A DNA stretch of 64,000 bases from Alistipes sp. An66 (GTDB lineage: Bacteria > Bacteroidota > Bacteroidia > Bacteroidales > Rikenellaceae). This document shows, piece by piece, positions 16,950-25,181 of this stretch (its first letter is position 1; each line of letters opens with the position of its first letter). The notes below the pieces were generated by a model. It did not search any database and was not told where the DNA came from. It saw only the letters and a list, made by a program, of their open reading frames with translations. The stretch covers positions 310,001 through 374,000 of the forward strand of contig NZ_NFHT01000001.1 in NCBI RefSeq assembly GCF_002161445.1. Direction: 5' to 3'. Both the position numbers and the translations under genes were made by a program.

Positions 16950-17642
16950 ATGCGAAAGGCTGTGCTTGAACCCACTCCGGATCAGACGTTCGAGGTGGTC
17001 GGGGAGGGTCCGTATGATTTTTCCCGGGTGTTGGCCCGGACGCGGCAGATGCAGGCCGAAGGGGATGTCGAAGGAGCCTGCAATGCCCGGTTTCAGGCGT
17101 TCCAGCGCCTTGCGGAACTGATTCCCGAGGATGAGGAGGTGAATCTCGAATGGAACCACCGCAATTCGCGGGCGGCCCTGGAACTGATCCGTGCGTCGGC
17201 CATCGACCACTTCCTGATCAATGATTTCGAACTTTCGGCGGCGCTGTTGGAGATGCTGCTCGAACTCGACCCGGAGGATCATCTGGAAGGGAGCCAGCTG
17301 CTGGCCTTCGACTATCTGGCAATGGGCGAGGAGGAGCTTTTCGACGAGGTCATCAACGACATCTCGGACAAATCCCCGGCGCGGGAGATTCTGCTGCTGT
17401 GGTCGGCCTACCGTCGGGACGGGAAGCTGCCGGCGGGGGAGCTCCAACGCTTCCGGAGCCATTTCGCCCCGTGGTTCGAGGAGTTCACGGCGGCGGAGCA
17501 TCCGGCCGATGAGGCTTACCTGCGGGACATCGAGAGCGAGCATCCGACCCCGGCGGCGCAGGCGCGGGAGCTGTGGCTCCAAACGGAGAACCTGTGGGCT
17601 CTGTGGCCGGTCTTCATCGAGGCGCTGCGTGCGGCCCGTTGA
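16950..17642 (+). CDS. Helical-repeat (TPR-like) protein, hypothetical
   Basis: A 230-residue acidic soluble protein made almost wholly of predicted helices. Pairs of helices such as RQMQAEGDVEGACNARFQAFQRLAEL and FELSAALLEMLLELDPEDHLEGSQLLAFDYL resemble degenerate TPR units, with the DPEDHL turn typical of that fold. I do not recognise a specific family. There is no signal peptide. It begins 21 bases after the CstA-family stop, so it may be cotranscribed. Its stop codon is the first unit of a repeat tract. Confidence 0.7.
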   Translation: MRKAVLEPTPDQTFEVVGEGPYDFSRVLARTRQMQAEGDVEGACNARFQAFQRLAELIPEDEEVNLEWNHRNSRAALELIRASAIDHFLINDFELSAALLEMLLELDPEDHLEGSQLLAFDYLAMGEEELFDEVINDISDKSPAREILLLWSAYRRDGKLPAGELQRFRSHFAPWFEEFTAAEHPADEAYLRDIESEHPTPAAQARELWLQTENLWALWPVFIEALRAAR

Positions 17643-17758
17643 GAGAGGGGCGTTGAAAGGGGGCCCGTTGAGAGGGGGAGCCGTTGAGAGAGGGGGGGGC
17701 TGAAAGAGGGCTTGTTGAGGATGGGTGTTGAGAGAGGGTGCTGGGCGTAACTTGTTGA
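17638..17758 (+). repeat. Stop-codon-derived G-rich repeats after the TPR-like gene
   Basis: A unit like GTTGAGAGAGGGG, of 13-16 bases, recurs at 17638, 17652, 17667, 17683, about 17699, 17714 and 17727, and a GTTGA again at 17754. The first copy contains the gene's own TGA stop. The tract is purine-rich on the coding strand and has a G8 run at 17692-17699. Together with 70 further bases it fills the gap before the sulfatase. Confidence 0.88.
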
Positions 17759-17830
17759 GAACAGACACGGTCCGTCGGCTCCGGGGGCAGAATTTTGAAC
17801 TGATAATAGACAACCATAATTTCGAAAGCC

Positions 17831-19378
17831 ATGAAAACCAACACTTGCTGTTTGCTGGCGGCACTGCCGGCTGCGGCTCTTTTTCAGGGTTGCGGCGACG
17901 GACCCCGACCTGCTGCGGGGACTCGTCCGAACGTGATCTTCATTTATGCCGACGATCTGGGAATCGGTGATTTGAGCTGCTATGGGGCGACGAAGATCTC
18001 GACTCCGAATATCGATCGGCTGGCTGCGCAGGGCCGGCGATTCACGAACGCATACGCCACCTCGGCGACGAGTACGCCGTCGCGCTTCGGGCTGCTGACG
18101 GGCATGTATCCGTGGCGGCAGCAGAATACGGGCATTGCTCCGGGCAACTCCGAACTGATCATCGATACGGCGTGCCATACGCTGGCCGATGCGCTCCACA
18201 GCGTGGGTTATGCGACGGGGGCCGTGGGGAAATGGCACCTGGGGCTGGGTCCGGCCGGAGGTACGGATTTCAACGCCGAGATCCGTCCGGGAGCGCGCGA
18301 CATCGGCTTCGACTATGAGTTCCTGATTCCGGCGACGGTGGACCGTGTTCCGTGCGTTTTTGTCGAGGACGGGCATGTGGTCGGTCTGGATCCTGCGGAC
18401 CCGATCACGGTGAGCTACGACCACAAGGTAGGCGACTGGCCGACGGGAGAGGAGAATCCCGAACTGGTGACGCTGAAACCGAGCCAGGGGCACAACAATA
18501 CGATCGTCAACGGCATTCCGCGCATCGGCTGGATGACGGGCGGGCGTTCGGCGCTGTGGGTCGACGAGAACATCGCCGACACGATCACGGCAAAGGCCGT
18601 GCGCTTCATCGCGCAGCACCGGGACGAACCCTTCTTCCTCTATATGGGGACGCAGGACGTGCACGTTCCGCGCGTTCCGCACCCGCGTTTTGCGGGCAAG
18701 AGCGGATTGGGGACCCGTGGCGACGTGATCCTGCAACTCGACTGGACGATCGGCGAGGTGATGCGGACGCTGGACTGCCTGGGGATTGCCGACAATACGC
18801 TCTTCATCTTCACGTCGGACAACGGGGCGGTGATCGACGACGGCTATCAGGACCGGGCGCTCGAACTGCTGAACGGCCATACGCCGATGGGCATCTACCG
18901 GGGCGGGAAATACAGCCTTTACGAAGCCGGGACGCGGGTTCCGTTCATCGTGCGCTGGCCGGCCCGCGTACGGCCGGGCGAACAGCCGGCGCTCTTTTCG
19001 CAGATCGACGTCTACCGTTCGCTGGCTTCGCTGACGGGGGCCGAACTTCCCGCGACGGCGGCTCCCGACAGCCGGGACTGCCTCCCGGAACTGCTCGGCG
19101 AACGTCAGAACGACCGGGAGTACGTCGTGCAGCAGAATCTGAACAACACGCTGGCGATCCTGTCCGGGCCGTGGAAGTATCTGGAACCGAGCGACGGCCC
19201 GGCTCTGGAATTCTGGACGAAGACCGAACTGGGCAACGCTCCGGAGCCGCAACTGTATGATTTGAGCGCCGATCCGCGTGAACGGAACAATGTGGCGGCC
19301 GAGCATCCCGACGTGGTTGCCGAACTGTCGGCTCTGCTGGCGGAGGTTCGCGGCGCCGTGGCTTCGACGGTGAAATAA
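17831..19378 (+). CDS. Sulfatase (S1 family), lipoprotein, Ser-type active site
   Basis: A 515-residue alkaline-phosphatase-fold sulfatase that removes sulfate esters, probably from glycans. A lipoprotein signal ends in ALFQGC (Cys21). Metal ligands are visible in IFIYADDLGIGDLSC, the active-site motif is S81-T-P-S-R in ATSATSTPSR, and GKWHLGLG and FIFTSDNGAVID follow. Because the key residue is Ser rather than Cys, activation to formylglycine needs an anaerobic radical-SAM maturase (anSME), which is not in the window. No SusCD pair is nearby. Substrate is unknown. Confidence 0.93.
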   Translation: MKTNTCCLLAALPAAALFQGCGDGPRPAAGTRPNVIFIYADDLGIGDLSCYGATKISTPNIDRLAAQGRRFTNAYATSATSTPSRFGLLTGMYPWRQQNTGIAPGNSELIIDTACHTLADALHSVGYATGAVGKWHLGLGPAGGTDFNAEIRPGARDIGFDYEFLIPATVDRVPCVFVEDGHVVGLDPADPITVSYDHKVGDWPTGEENPELVTLKPSQGHNNTIVNGIPRIGWMTGGRSALWVDENIADTITAKAVRFIAQHRDEPFFLYMGTQDVHVPRVPHPRFAGKSGLGTRGDVILQLDWTIGEVMRTLDCLGIADNTLFIFTSDNGAVIDDGYQDRALELLNGHTPMGIYRGGKYSLYEAGTRVPFIVRWPARVRPGEQPALFSQIDVYRSLASLTGAELPATAAPDSRDCLPELLGERQNDREYVVQQNLNNTLAILSGPWKYLEPSDGPALEFWTKTELGNAPEPQLYDLSADPRERNNVAAEHPDVVAELSALLAEVRGAVASTVK

Positions 19379-19471
19379 CCGTTTCGGTGCGGGGCGCCCG
19401 GAGCGGGTGCGATCGGAGCGGGAGCAATCGAACAACAACCGGGCACCGTTCCGCCCGTGCTCTGGAAACGG

Positions 19472-19505
19472 ACACCCCTGCCGCCATCGGCGACAGGGGT
19501 GTTTT
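19472..19505 (+). terminator. Terminator between sulfatase and tdk
   Basis: ACACCCCTG and CAGGGGTGT form a 9-bp stem, extended by CCG/CGG pairs, followed by TTTT. The 90 bases before it after the sulfatase stop are G-rich on the coding strand and contain the segment CGGAGCGGG twice. Confidence 0.8.
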
Positions 19506-19538
19506 CGTGCGGGAGGACTCCGCTTCCGCCTTTGCGGG

Positions 19539-20123
19539 CTACTTTCCCTGCTTTTTCTCTGCCAGCCGCAACTCCCGGAAACAGTGGCGGCAGATGGGCT
19601 CGTAGCTGTCCTGTGCGCCGAGCATGACCTGCTTTTCGTCGGCCGTCAGGCGGTGCGAGTGGTGTGCGAGGTTGCCGCAGCGGACGCAGATGGCGTGGAC
19701 CTTCGTGACGTACTCGGCCGTGGCCATGAGGGCTGGCATCGGGCCGAAGGGCTTGCCGGTGTAATCCATGTCGAGCCCGGCGACGATGACGCGGACGCCG
19801 CTGTCGGCCAGCTGCCGGCAGACATCCACGATGCTGTCGTCGAAGAACTGGGCTTCGTCGATGCCCACGACATCGACGTCGGAGGTCATCAGCAGGATGT
19901 TCTGGGGCGACTCCACGGGGGTCGAGCGGATGGCGTTGGCATCGTGCGAGACGACCTCCTCCTCGGAGTAGCGGACGTCGATCCGGGGTTTGAAGATTTC
20001 GACCCGTTGGTGGGCGAACTGTGCTCTTTTCAGCCGACGGATCAGCTCTTCGGTCTTTCCGGAGAACATGGATCCGCAGACTACTTCGATCCAGCCCTTT
20101 CGGCTGGCGTTTTCGAGAAACAT
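19539..20123 (-). CDS. tdk: Thymidine kinase
   Basis: A 194-residue type II thymidine kinase that phosphorylates thymidine with ATP in nucleoside salvage. The P-loop is [11 protein letters not shown] (residues 17-27), the DE box is IDEAQFF, and the lasso loop and zinc site are seen as [14 protein letters not shown] and ICRHCFRE. The start at 20123 gives the typical family length. deoC, also in the window, serves related salvage chemistry but is not linked. Confidence 0.96.
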   Translation of the reverse strand: MFLENASRKGWIEVVCGSMFSGKTEELIRRLKRAQFAHQRVEIFKPRIDVRYSEEEVVSHDANAIRSTPVESPQNILLMTSDVDVVGIDEAQFFDDSIVDVCRQLADSGVRVIVAGLDMDYTGKPFGPMPALMATAEYVTKVHAICVRCGNLAHHSHRLTADEKQVMLGAQDSYEPICRHCFRELRLAEKKQGK

Positions 20124-20218
20124 GGATTTTTCGGGGTTTTGAAAACGTTGTCTATGGAGATCCGGCGGCCCTCACGGACCGGCCGGATCGTGTCGGTGCG
20201 TATGGATCTGCGTTTCGG

Positions 20219-21544
20219 CTATTTACGGACGTCACATTCGTCGATGCGTTCGATGCGGGCGCCGAGGGCATTGAGCCGCAGGTCAATATCCTTGTATCCG
20301 CGGTCGATCTGGTCGATGTTCTGAATGGTGGAGACTCCGTCGGCGGACATGGCGGCGATCAGCAGGGCGACGCCGGCCCGGATGTCGGGCGAGGTCATGC
20401 GCGTGGCGCGCAGGTTGATGCGGTGGTCGTGCCCGATGACCGTGGCGCGGTGGGGGTCGCAGAGGATGATCTGGGCTCCCATGTCGATGAGTTTGTCGAC
20501 GAAGAAGAGACGGCTTTCGAACATCTTCTGGTGGATCAGCACGGCGCCTTTGGCCTGTGTGGCGACGACGAGGAAGATCGACAGCAGGTCGGGCGTCAGT
20601 CCCGGCCAGGGGGCGTCGGCGATGGTCATGATCGAGCCGTCGAGGAAGGTTTCGATGCTGTAATGGTCCTGCTGGGGGATGCAGATGTCGTCTCCGCGCT
20701 GCTCGAACCGGATGCCCATGCGGGCGAACTGGGCGGGGATGATGCCGAGGTTTTCGTAGGAGACGTTGCGGATGGTCAGTTCGGATCGGTTCATGGCGGC
20801 CATGCCGATGAAGCTGCCGACCTCGATCATGTCGGGCAGCAGGGTGTGTTCCGTACCGCCGAGGGCGTCGACGCCCTCGATGGTGAGGAGGTTCGAGGCG
20901 ATTCCGGAGATCCGGGCGCCCATGCGGTTGAGCATGCGGCACAGCTGCTGCACATAGGGTTCGCAGGCTGCGTTGTAGATGGTGGTGGTTCCGCGGGCCA
21001 TGACGGCAGCCATGACGATGTTGGCGGTACCGGTCACCGAGGCCTCGTCGAGGAGCATGTAGGTTCCTTTGAGCTCCTTGCCCTCGACCATGAAGAATTC
21101 GTCGGCGATGTCGAAGTTGAATCTGGCTCCGAGTTTCTGGAATCCGAGGAAGTGGGTGTCGAGCCGCCGACGTCCGATCTTGTCTCCGCCGGGTTTGGGG
21201 ATGTATCCGACGCCGAAGCGGGCCAGCATCGGTCCGATGAGCATGACGGATCCGCGCAGGCGGGTGCAGCGGTTCCGGTAATCGTCGGTTTGGAGGTATT
21301 CGAAGTCGATGTCGCGGGCCTGGAAGGCGTAGGTGTCGTCGGCGAGCTGTTCGACGATGACGCCCATGCGCCGGAGGAGTTCGATGAGCTGCATCACGTC
21401 GAGGATCCGGGGGATGTTCCGGACGACGACGCGCTGCGGGGTGAGGAGTGTGGCGCAGAGGATTTGCAGGGCTTCGTTTTTGGCGCCCTGCGGGGTGATC
21501 GAACCGTGGAGGCGGTGTCCTCCTTCGACTTTGAATATAGCCAT
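20219..21544 (-). CDS. murA: UDP-N-acetylglucosamine 1-carboxyvinyltransferase, Asp-type active site
   Basis: A 441-residue enzyme for the first committed step of peptidoglycan synthesis, transfer of enolpyruvate from PEP to UDP-GlcNAc. The N-terminal GGHRLHGSITPQGAKNEAL and the LRGSVMLIGPMLARFG stretch fit MurA. The flexible loop reads KPGGDKIGRRRLDTH: position 121 is Asp where most MurA enzymes have the catalytic Cys (Cys115 in E. coli) that fosfomycin alkylates. The Cys in NAACEP is a different conserved region. The Asp form is known to be active but fosfomycin-insensitive in other bacteria. Confidence 0.95.
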   Translation of the reverse strand: MAIFKVEGGHRLHGSITPQGAKNEALQILCATLLTPQRVVVRNIPRILDVMQLIELLRRMGVIVEQLADDTYAFQARDIDFEYLQTDDYRNRCTRLRGSVMLIGPMLARFGVGYIPKPGGDKIGRRRLDTHFLGFQKLGARFNFDIADEFFMVEGKELKGTYMLLDEASVTGTANIVMAAVMARGTTTIYNAACEPYVQQLCRMLNRMGARISGIASNLLTIEGVDALGGTEHTLLPDMIEVGSFIGMAAMNRSELTIRNVSYENLGIIPAQFARMGIRFEQRGDDICIPQQDHYSIETFLDGSIMTIADAPWPGLTPDLLSIFLVVATQAKGAVLIHQKMFESRLFFVDKLIDMGAQIILCDPHRATVIGHDHRINLRATRMTSPDIRAGVALLIAAMSADGVSTIQNIDQIDRGYKDIDLRLNALGARIERIDECDVRK

Positions 21545-21630
21545 TTCGGATGTTGGTTAGGGGTTGCGGAGCGCTGTTTCCGCCGGTCGGGCCGGGTATT
21601 CCGGCCTCTTCGGCGGGGCGACTCTTCCTA

Positions 21631-21638
21631 CAAAGATA
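21631..21638 (-). promoter_or_regulatory. -7 box upstream of murA
   Basis: TATCTTTG on the minus strand, 86 bases before the murA ATG. No TTG at the -33 spacing. It is divergent from the rpmH promoter. Confidence 0.5.
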
Positions 21639-21691
21639 ATAGGATTTCGGGCTTTTTCCCGGGGAATTCGAAATATTTTCGTGAAAAATTT

Positions 21692-21720
21692 TTGCGGATC
21701 GTTTTTTTGTTGTACTTTTG
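21692..21720 (+). promoter_or_regulatory. rpmH promoter
   Basis: TTG at 21692-21694 and TACTTTTG at 21713-21720 are separated by 18 bases, close to the Bacteroidota consensus. The rpmH ATG is 41 bases downstream of the -7 box. Confidence 0.8.
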
Positions 21721-21761
21721 CAATCCGTAAAAATGTCAGAAACAACAAAAAACAGATAGCT

Positions 21762-21929
21762 ATGGCAATGAAGAGAACTTACCAGCCTTCGCGTCGCAAG
21801 CGGATCAACAAGCACGGTTTCCGTGCTCGCATGGCTACGGCCAACGGACGCAAGGTGCTGGCAGCACGCCGCGCAAAGGGCCGCAAGAAGCTGACCGTAT
21901 CGGACGAGTCGACGTTCAAATACGCATAG
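21762..21929 (+). CDS. rpmH: 50S ribosomal protein L34
   Basis: A 55-residue basic ribosomal protein. The family sequence is unmistakable: [37 protein letters not shown]. The start at 21762 ([10 protein letters not shown]) adds two residues to the more usual MKRTYQ start six bases later; either is possible. It is not linked to rnpA/yidD here and is monocistronic with its own promoter. Confidence 0.97.
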   Translation: MAMKRTYQPSRRKRINKHGFRARMATANGRKVLAARRAKGRKKLTVSDESTFKYA

Positions 21930-22014
21930 TTTGTTGCAGACAGAGAGCGACAGGCCGGTTCCGCGGGGAGCTGGCCTTTTTTGATTTTTCCGAATTTTGC
22001 AGGGAATCTGAATC

Positions 22015-23058
22015 ATGAAAACCGGACTTTCGACCGAACGACTTGTTTTGCGCCCGTGGCGTGAAGGGGATGCGGAGTCTCTTTTCGAACTGGCGCGGGA
22101 TCCGCAGGTGGGTCCCGCTGCGGGTTGGCCGCCGCACCGGAGCGTTGCGGAGAGCGGCGAGGTGATCCGTACGATCTTTTCGGCTCCGGAGACCTACGCC
22201 GTCGTGTTGCGCGGGACGGATCGTCCCGTCGGATGCGTGGGGCTGCTGTTCGGGGCGTCGGCTCACTTCCCGATCGGAGCCTCGGAGGCCGAGGCGGGCT
22301 ACTGGGTCGGTACCGACTGGCGGGGCCGGGGACTGATTCCCGAAGCACTGGGCGGGCTCTCGCGGCGAGCGTTCGGGGAGTTGGGGCTTACGGCGCTGTG
22401 GGGCTGTTGCTTTGTCGGGAACCGAGCGTCGCGGCGGGTGATGGAGAAGTGCGGTTTCCGCTATGTGCGGAGCGAAGCGAAGCTGCCCGTCTGCCCCGAC
22501 GGATCGCAACATGCCGGAGAAGTCCTGTGCCTGACGCGCGAAGCGTGGCGGGAATCGCGGGGCATTTCCCTGCTCCGGGCCTCGGAGTCCGACATCCCGC
22601 TGCTCCGGCGACTGGCCGGCGAGGCCTTTCCGGCCACCTACCGCGAGATCCTGACCCCGGCGCAGCTCGACTACATGATGGCATGGATGTACTCCGAGGA
22701 GAGCCTCCGCGGGCAGTTCCGGGACGGCCATGTCTTCTACCTTGCGTTCCGGAACGGCGTTCCGTGCGGTTACGTGTCGGTTGAGCGGCAGGGCGAGCGG
22801 CTGTTCCATTTGCAGAAGATCTATGTCCTGCCCGGCTGCCAGGGTTCCGGCGTGGGGCGGGCTTTGTTCCGGCAGGCCGTGGAGCATGTCCGCGGGGAGT
22901 GCCCGGGCGCCTGCCGCATGGAACTCAACGTCAACCGCTCGAACCGGGCGGTGCACTTCTACGAACGGATGGGCATGCGTCGCCTGCGCGAAGGGGATTT
23001 CCCGATCGGCGGGGGCTTCTATATGAACGACTACATCATGGGGCTGGACCTCGGATAG
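22015..23058 (+). CDS. Tandem-domain GNAT acetyltransferase
   Basis: A 347-residue protein with two acetyltransferase domains. Residues 1-165 resemble the RimJ/RimL type (STERLVLRPWREGDAESLFELA at the start, YWVGTDWRGRGLIPEAL at the acetyl-CoA site, FVGNRASRRVMEKCGF near the end). Residues 180-347 are a standard GNAT domain (LQKIYVLPGCQGSGVGRALF at the acetyl-CoA loop, ELNVNRSNRAVHFYERMGM). Both CoA-binding loops look intact. The substrates are unknown. It could target ribosomal or other protein N-termini through the first domain, but this is inference. Confidence 0.88.
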   Translation: MKTGLSTERLVLRPWREGDAESLFELARDPQVGPAAGWPPHRSVAESGEVIRTIFSAPETYAVVLRGTDRPVGCVGLLFGASAHFPIGASEAEAGYWVGTDWRGRGLIPEALGGLSRRAFGELGLTALWGCCFVGNRASRRVMEKCGFRYVRSEAKLPVCPDGSQHAGEVLCLTREAWRESRGISLLRASESDIPLLRRLAGEAFPATYREILTPAQLDYMMAWMYSEESLRGQFRDGHVFYLAFRNGVPCGYVSVERQGERLFHLQKIYVLPGCQGSGVGRALFRQAVEHVRGECPGACRMELNVNRSNRAVHFYERMGMRRLREGDFPIGGGFYMNDYIMGLDLG

Positions 23059-23089
23059 CCGGGGCAGAGACAGCGGCCTATTCATGCGA

Positions 23090-23123
23090 AAGAGGGCGGG
23101 GACCGATCTCCCCGCCCTCTTCC
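23090..23123. terminator. Bidirectional terminator between GNAT and lipoprotein genes
   Basis: A 13-bp stem GAGGGCGGGGA.. / ..TCCCCGCCCTC with a CCGA loop lies 33 bases after the GNAT stop, in the gap to the convergent lipoprotein gene. T tracts are weak on both sides (TTCC on plus, TTTCGC on minus). Confidence 0.75.
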
Positions 23124-23142
23124 GTATCTTGCGGACTCCCGG

Positions 23143-23502
23143 TTATTGCCGGGTGTAGGTGTCTCCGTCGAAGATGAGTGTATTTCCGCTGACGCTGGCC
23201 GACGCGGAGTAGACGTCGCCGTCGGAGTAGTACTGGGTCAGAATCGAGCCGTTGTAGGTATAGGTCCCGGTGTAGGTGTCGGAGTCGGATCCCAGCGATC
23301 CGGTGTAGGTTGCCGTTTCGATAAAGGATCCGTTGGCATTGAGGACCAACGTGATCACTTCGTAGGAGCTGTAACAGGCCCACGTGCCGACAATGGCCGG
23401 GTCGATCTTCTTCTTGTCATCGTCGTCGTCCTTGCACGAGGTGAAGTTGCACAGACTGGCTGCTGCAACGAACATCAGCAGAAAGAGTTTGAATTGTTTC
23501 AT
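23143..23502 (-). CDS. Small lipocalin-like lipoprotein
   Basis: A 119-residue lipoprotein. The signal peptide MKQFKLFLLMFVAAASL ends in the lipobox-like FTSC, followed by an acidic and lysine stretch (KDDDDDKKK), a pattern common for surface-exposed Bacteroidota lipoproteins. The rest is short beta strands starting with IVGTWACYS, as in the lipocalin-like DUF families, with Thr/Tyr-rich strands (TYTGTYTYNGS). Function unknown. A TAATTTTG box at 23533-23540 on the minus strand is a likely -7 element. Confidence 0.8.
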   Translation of the reverse strand: MKQFKLFLLMFVAAASLCNFTSCKDDDDDKKKIDPAIVGTWACYSSYEVITLVLNANGSFIETATYTGSLGSDSDTYTGTYTYNGSILTQYYSDGDVYSASASVSGNTLIFDGDTYTRQ

Positions 23503-23601
23503 GTCGTTTGGGTTTTTTATGGTTTGCAGATACAAAATTAATCGGCCGCAGGGAATCGTCCGAAGGCTGCGTGTCGAGGAATATTGACGCAAACGTGGAT
23601 T

Positions 23602-23877
23602 TTATTGACGTTCGGAATCGTCATTCCGGCTGTTTTCTCGGGGCTCGTGCGGCGTTGTTGCGGTTGGTATCTCTTTTTCGAGGGAGCTGCGGTAGTACTG
23701 GAAGAAGTCGTGGTGCAGGGCCTCCGAGATGCGCAGTAACATTTCGGTATCGATGCTTTGCCGCTTGAAGATGTCGTAGATGTTGGTTCGTTCGCAGAAT
23801 AGTTTCTTGGCGAGCCAACTCACCGAACGCTCCTGCCTGCGGAACTCCTTTTCGATCAAATTTCCGATGTGTATCAT
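23602..23877 (-). CDS. Small helix-turn-helix DNA-binding protein
   Basis: A 91-residue protein with an XRE-like HTH: IGNLIEKEFRRQERSVSWLAKKL, then FCERTNIYDIFKRQSIDTEMLLRISEALHHDFF. The tail of 20 residues is polar and probably disordered. The start at 23877 was chosen because the HTH begins directly after it; an open frame continues upstream to 24021 but encodes Cys/Arg-rich sequence without pattern. The ATG lies at the edge of a hairpin described separately. Such small regulators in Bacteroidota are often of unknown target. Confidence 0.75.
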   Translation of the reverse strand: MIHIGNLIEKEFRRQERSVSWLAKKLFCERTNIYDIFKRQSIDTEMLLRISEALHHDFFQYYRSSLEKEIPTATTPHEPRENSRNDDSERQ

Positions 23878-23927
23878 ACCTCTGCCGACGAAAAAAGCGC
23901 GGGATTCAAAGCCCACGTCAGAGGTAT
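23876..23927 (-). promoter_or_regulatory. Structured 5' leader: terminator-like hairpin inside an RBS-sequestering stem
   Basis: In the mRNA sense, ATACCTCTG (23927-23919) is perfectly complementary to CAGAGGTAT (23884-23876), whose last two bases belong to the ATG of the HTH gene. Between them an inner stem CGTGGG / CCCGCG (23917-23912 and 23903-23898, one G-U pair, 8-base loop) is followed by C and six T. The inner hairpin looks like an intrinsic terminator, and the outer stem would hide the purine-rich AGAGG before the start codon. The two cannot use shared bases in full at the same time near the base, so a switch is possible. Inference from pairing only. Confidence 0.5.
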
Positions 23928-24092
23928 TGGACGACCTTGTAATGGGACAAAGGAAATGCCCGCGCCGGAAACGGCACAAGCACCAACCCTCATTCTCCAT
24001 TACAATCGTGAAAGTGTCCAATTTTCTGACGTAAGAAGAAAAGCCGATGCGCTTTGGTTCAATCTGTCGACGGCCCGTCTGAACCGTCCGTA

Positions 24093-24123
24093 CAAAGATA
24101 ATGGATATATTTCAAAGAATCAA
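24093..24123 (-). promoter_or_regulatory. Promoter upstream of the HTH gene leader
   Basis: On the minus strand TTG (about 24121-24123) and TATCTTTG (24093-24100) are separated by 20 bases. The transcript would start near 24086 and carry a leader of about 210 bases before the HTH ATG. Other than the hairpin, I see nothing coding in 23878-24210. Confidence 0.7.
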
Positions 24124-24213
24124 TTGCCCGGATTCGGAATTGGCTCCGTTTATCCGGGTCCGGTCCGGTCGGTGACGGCCGGGGATTCATGACGTGGGAC
24201 GCACCGAAAGGAA

Positions 24214-24252
24214 AAAAGGGTGTCTGCGGTTGCCGGACACCCTCTTTTGTGT
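24214..24252. terminator. Hairpin near the DUF4924 3' region
   Basis: GGGTGTCTGCGG and CCGGACACCC pair with a TTG loop; the stem is preceded by AAAAAA and followed by CTCTTTTG, so it can work on both strands. It is about 235 bases beyond the DUF4924 stop and is the likely end of that transcript, with the purine-rich repeats lying between. Confidence 0.75.
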
Positions 24253-24259
24253 TTCGAAG

Positions 24260-24475
24260 TATTGTTTTTGATCTCCTCTTTCCTTCCTTTCCTTCCTCTC
24301 CTCTCTTCCTTTCTTCTCCTCTGCCCTCTCTCCCTCCGGTTTGTGCTTCCGGGGACGCTTCATCCTATCTATCCTCTCTCTCTTTTTTCTCACTCACACA
24401 CTCTCTTTCTCTCTTTCTCTCTTTCTCCCTTTCCCTTTTCTCCCCTCTCTCCCCTCTCTCTCTCTTCCCCCCCCC
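24260..24475 (-). repeat. GA-rich low-complexity tract with G9 after DUF4924
   Basis: On the minus strand, six bases after the DUF4924 stop there is a run of nine G (24467-24475), then more than 150 bases of GAGAGAGGGG- and GAGAAAGA-type repeats, continuing as AGGAAG repeats. It is almost purely purine on the coding strand. Confidence 0.9.
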
Positions 24476-24480
24476 ACCGG

Positions 24481-25047
24481 CTATGCCTCCGGGTCGTTTT
24501 TGAAGAGGTCGATTTCACCGCGCTCGACCTTCCCGTAAAGATCGGCCAACTCGGCAATCACCGGTGAGATGAATTCCAGCGTATCGGTGACGGCCGACTT
24601 GTCGCCTTCGCCCTTGATGCGGTAGAGCATGGCGGCGTAGAGCGCCCGGAAACAGAGCTCGGTGTCGCTCATGCCGGGATTCCCGATCACGGCGCGCAGA
24701 CGGGGCAGTTCGGGTTCGAGCCGCGCGAACGTACGGCGGTAGTGTTCGCCGACCGGCAGCTTCATCAATTGGAGGTGCAGGTCGTGCAGGTCCTGAATCA
24801 GGTGCAGCGTGTGTTCAAGATGTCCTTTTTCCTCTTTGCCCTCCTGTTGGAGCAGGTTGGCCAGATCGAGGTACCAGAGCAGGAAGATGTGTTTCTGCTC
24901 TTCGGCGATGTCCTTGCGGGGGGCGATCAGCGTCGAGAAGATCGCCTCGGGACTGAATTGCAGAGCGCGCAGCAAATCTTCCAGCTGCCACAGGTAAAGG
25001 ATATATTCGGCGATATTTTCGCGCCGTTTGGCTTTGGCAATGTCCAT
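24481..25047 (-). CDS. DUF4924 family protein
   Basis: A 188-residue all-helical soluble protein. The start MDIAKAKRRENIAEYILYLWQLEDLLRAL is characteristic of DUF4924, a Bacteroidota family of unknown function, and the middle (HLHLIQDLHDLHLQLM) and end (FISPVIAELADLYGKVERGEIDLF) also fit. It lies 134 bases after the PiT transporter gene on the same strand and may be cotranscribed, although a G9-containing spacer separates them. Confidence 0.88.
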   Translation of the reverse strand: MDIAKAKRRENIAEYILYLWQLEDLLRALQFSPEAIFSTLIAPRKDIAEEQKHIFLLWYLDLANLLQQEGKEEKGHLEHTLHLIQDLHDLHLQLMKLPVGEHYRRTFARLEPELPRLRAVIGNPGMSDTELCFRALYAAMLYRIKGEGDKSAVTDTLEFISPVIAELADLYGKVERGEIDLFKNDPEA

Positions 25048-25054
25048 TTTTCTT

Positions 25055-25163
25055 TGAACCTCTGTTTTCTTGAATATCCGGCGCCCCGGCGTCTTCTTCC
25101 ATCTCCATCTTTCCTCCCTACCACGCAGGTCCGGCGTTCCGGCGGCTCCCTGTCGTCCCCCCC
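25055..25163 (-). repeat. Purine-rich spacer with G9 tract after the PiT gene
   Basis: Nineteen bases after the PiT stop (minus strand) there is a run of nine G (25155-25163), followed by a GC-rich part and then GGAGGAAAGATGGAGATGG-type sequence. Less repetitive than the other tracts, but with the same order of stop codon, G9 and purines. Confidence 0.7.
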
Positions 25164-25181
25164 CCGGCCCCTCTCCGCCCG

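Noticed and set aside
20219-21544. Cys in NAACEP taken as the MurA catalytic residue
   Set aside because: The catalytic loop aligns with PGGDKIG further toward the N-terminus; the NAACEP position matches another conserved MurA segment.
23878-24021. N-terminal extension of the small HTH protein
   Set aside because: The frame is open but starts from a TTG or internal ATG and encodes Cys/Arg-rich sequence with no pattern; the region folds as an RNA leader instead.
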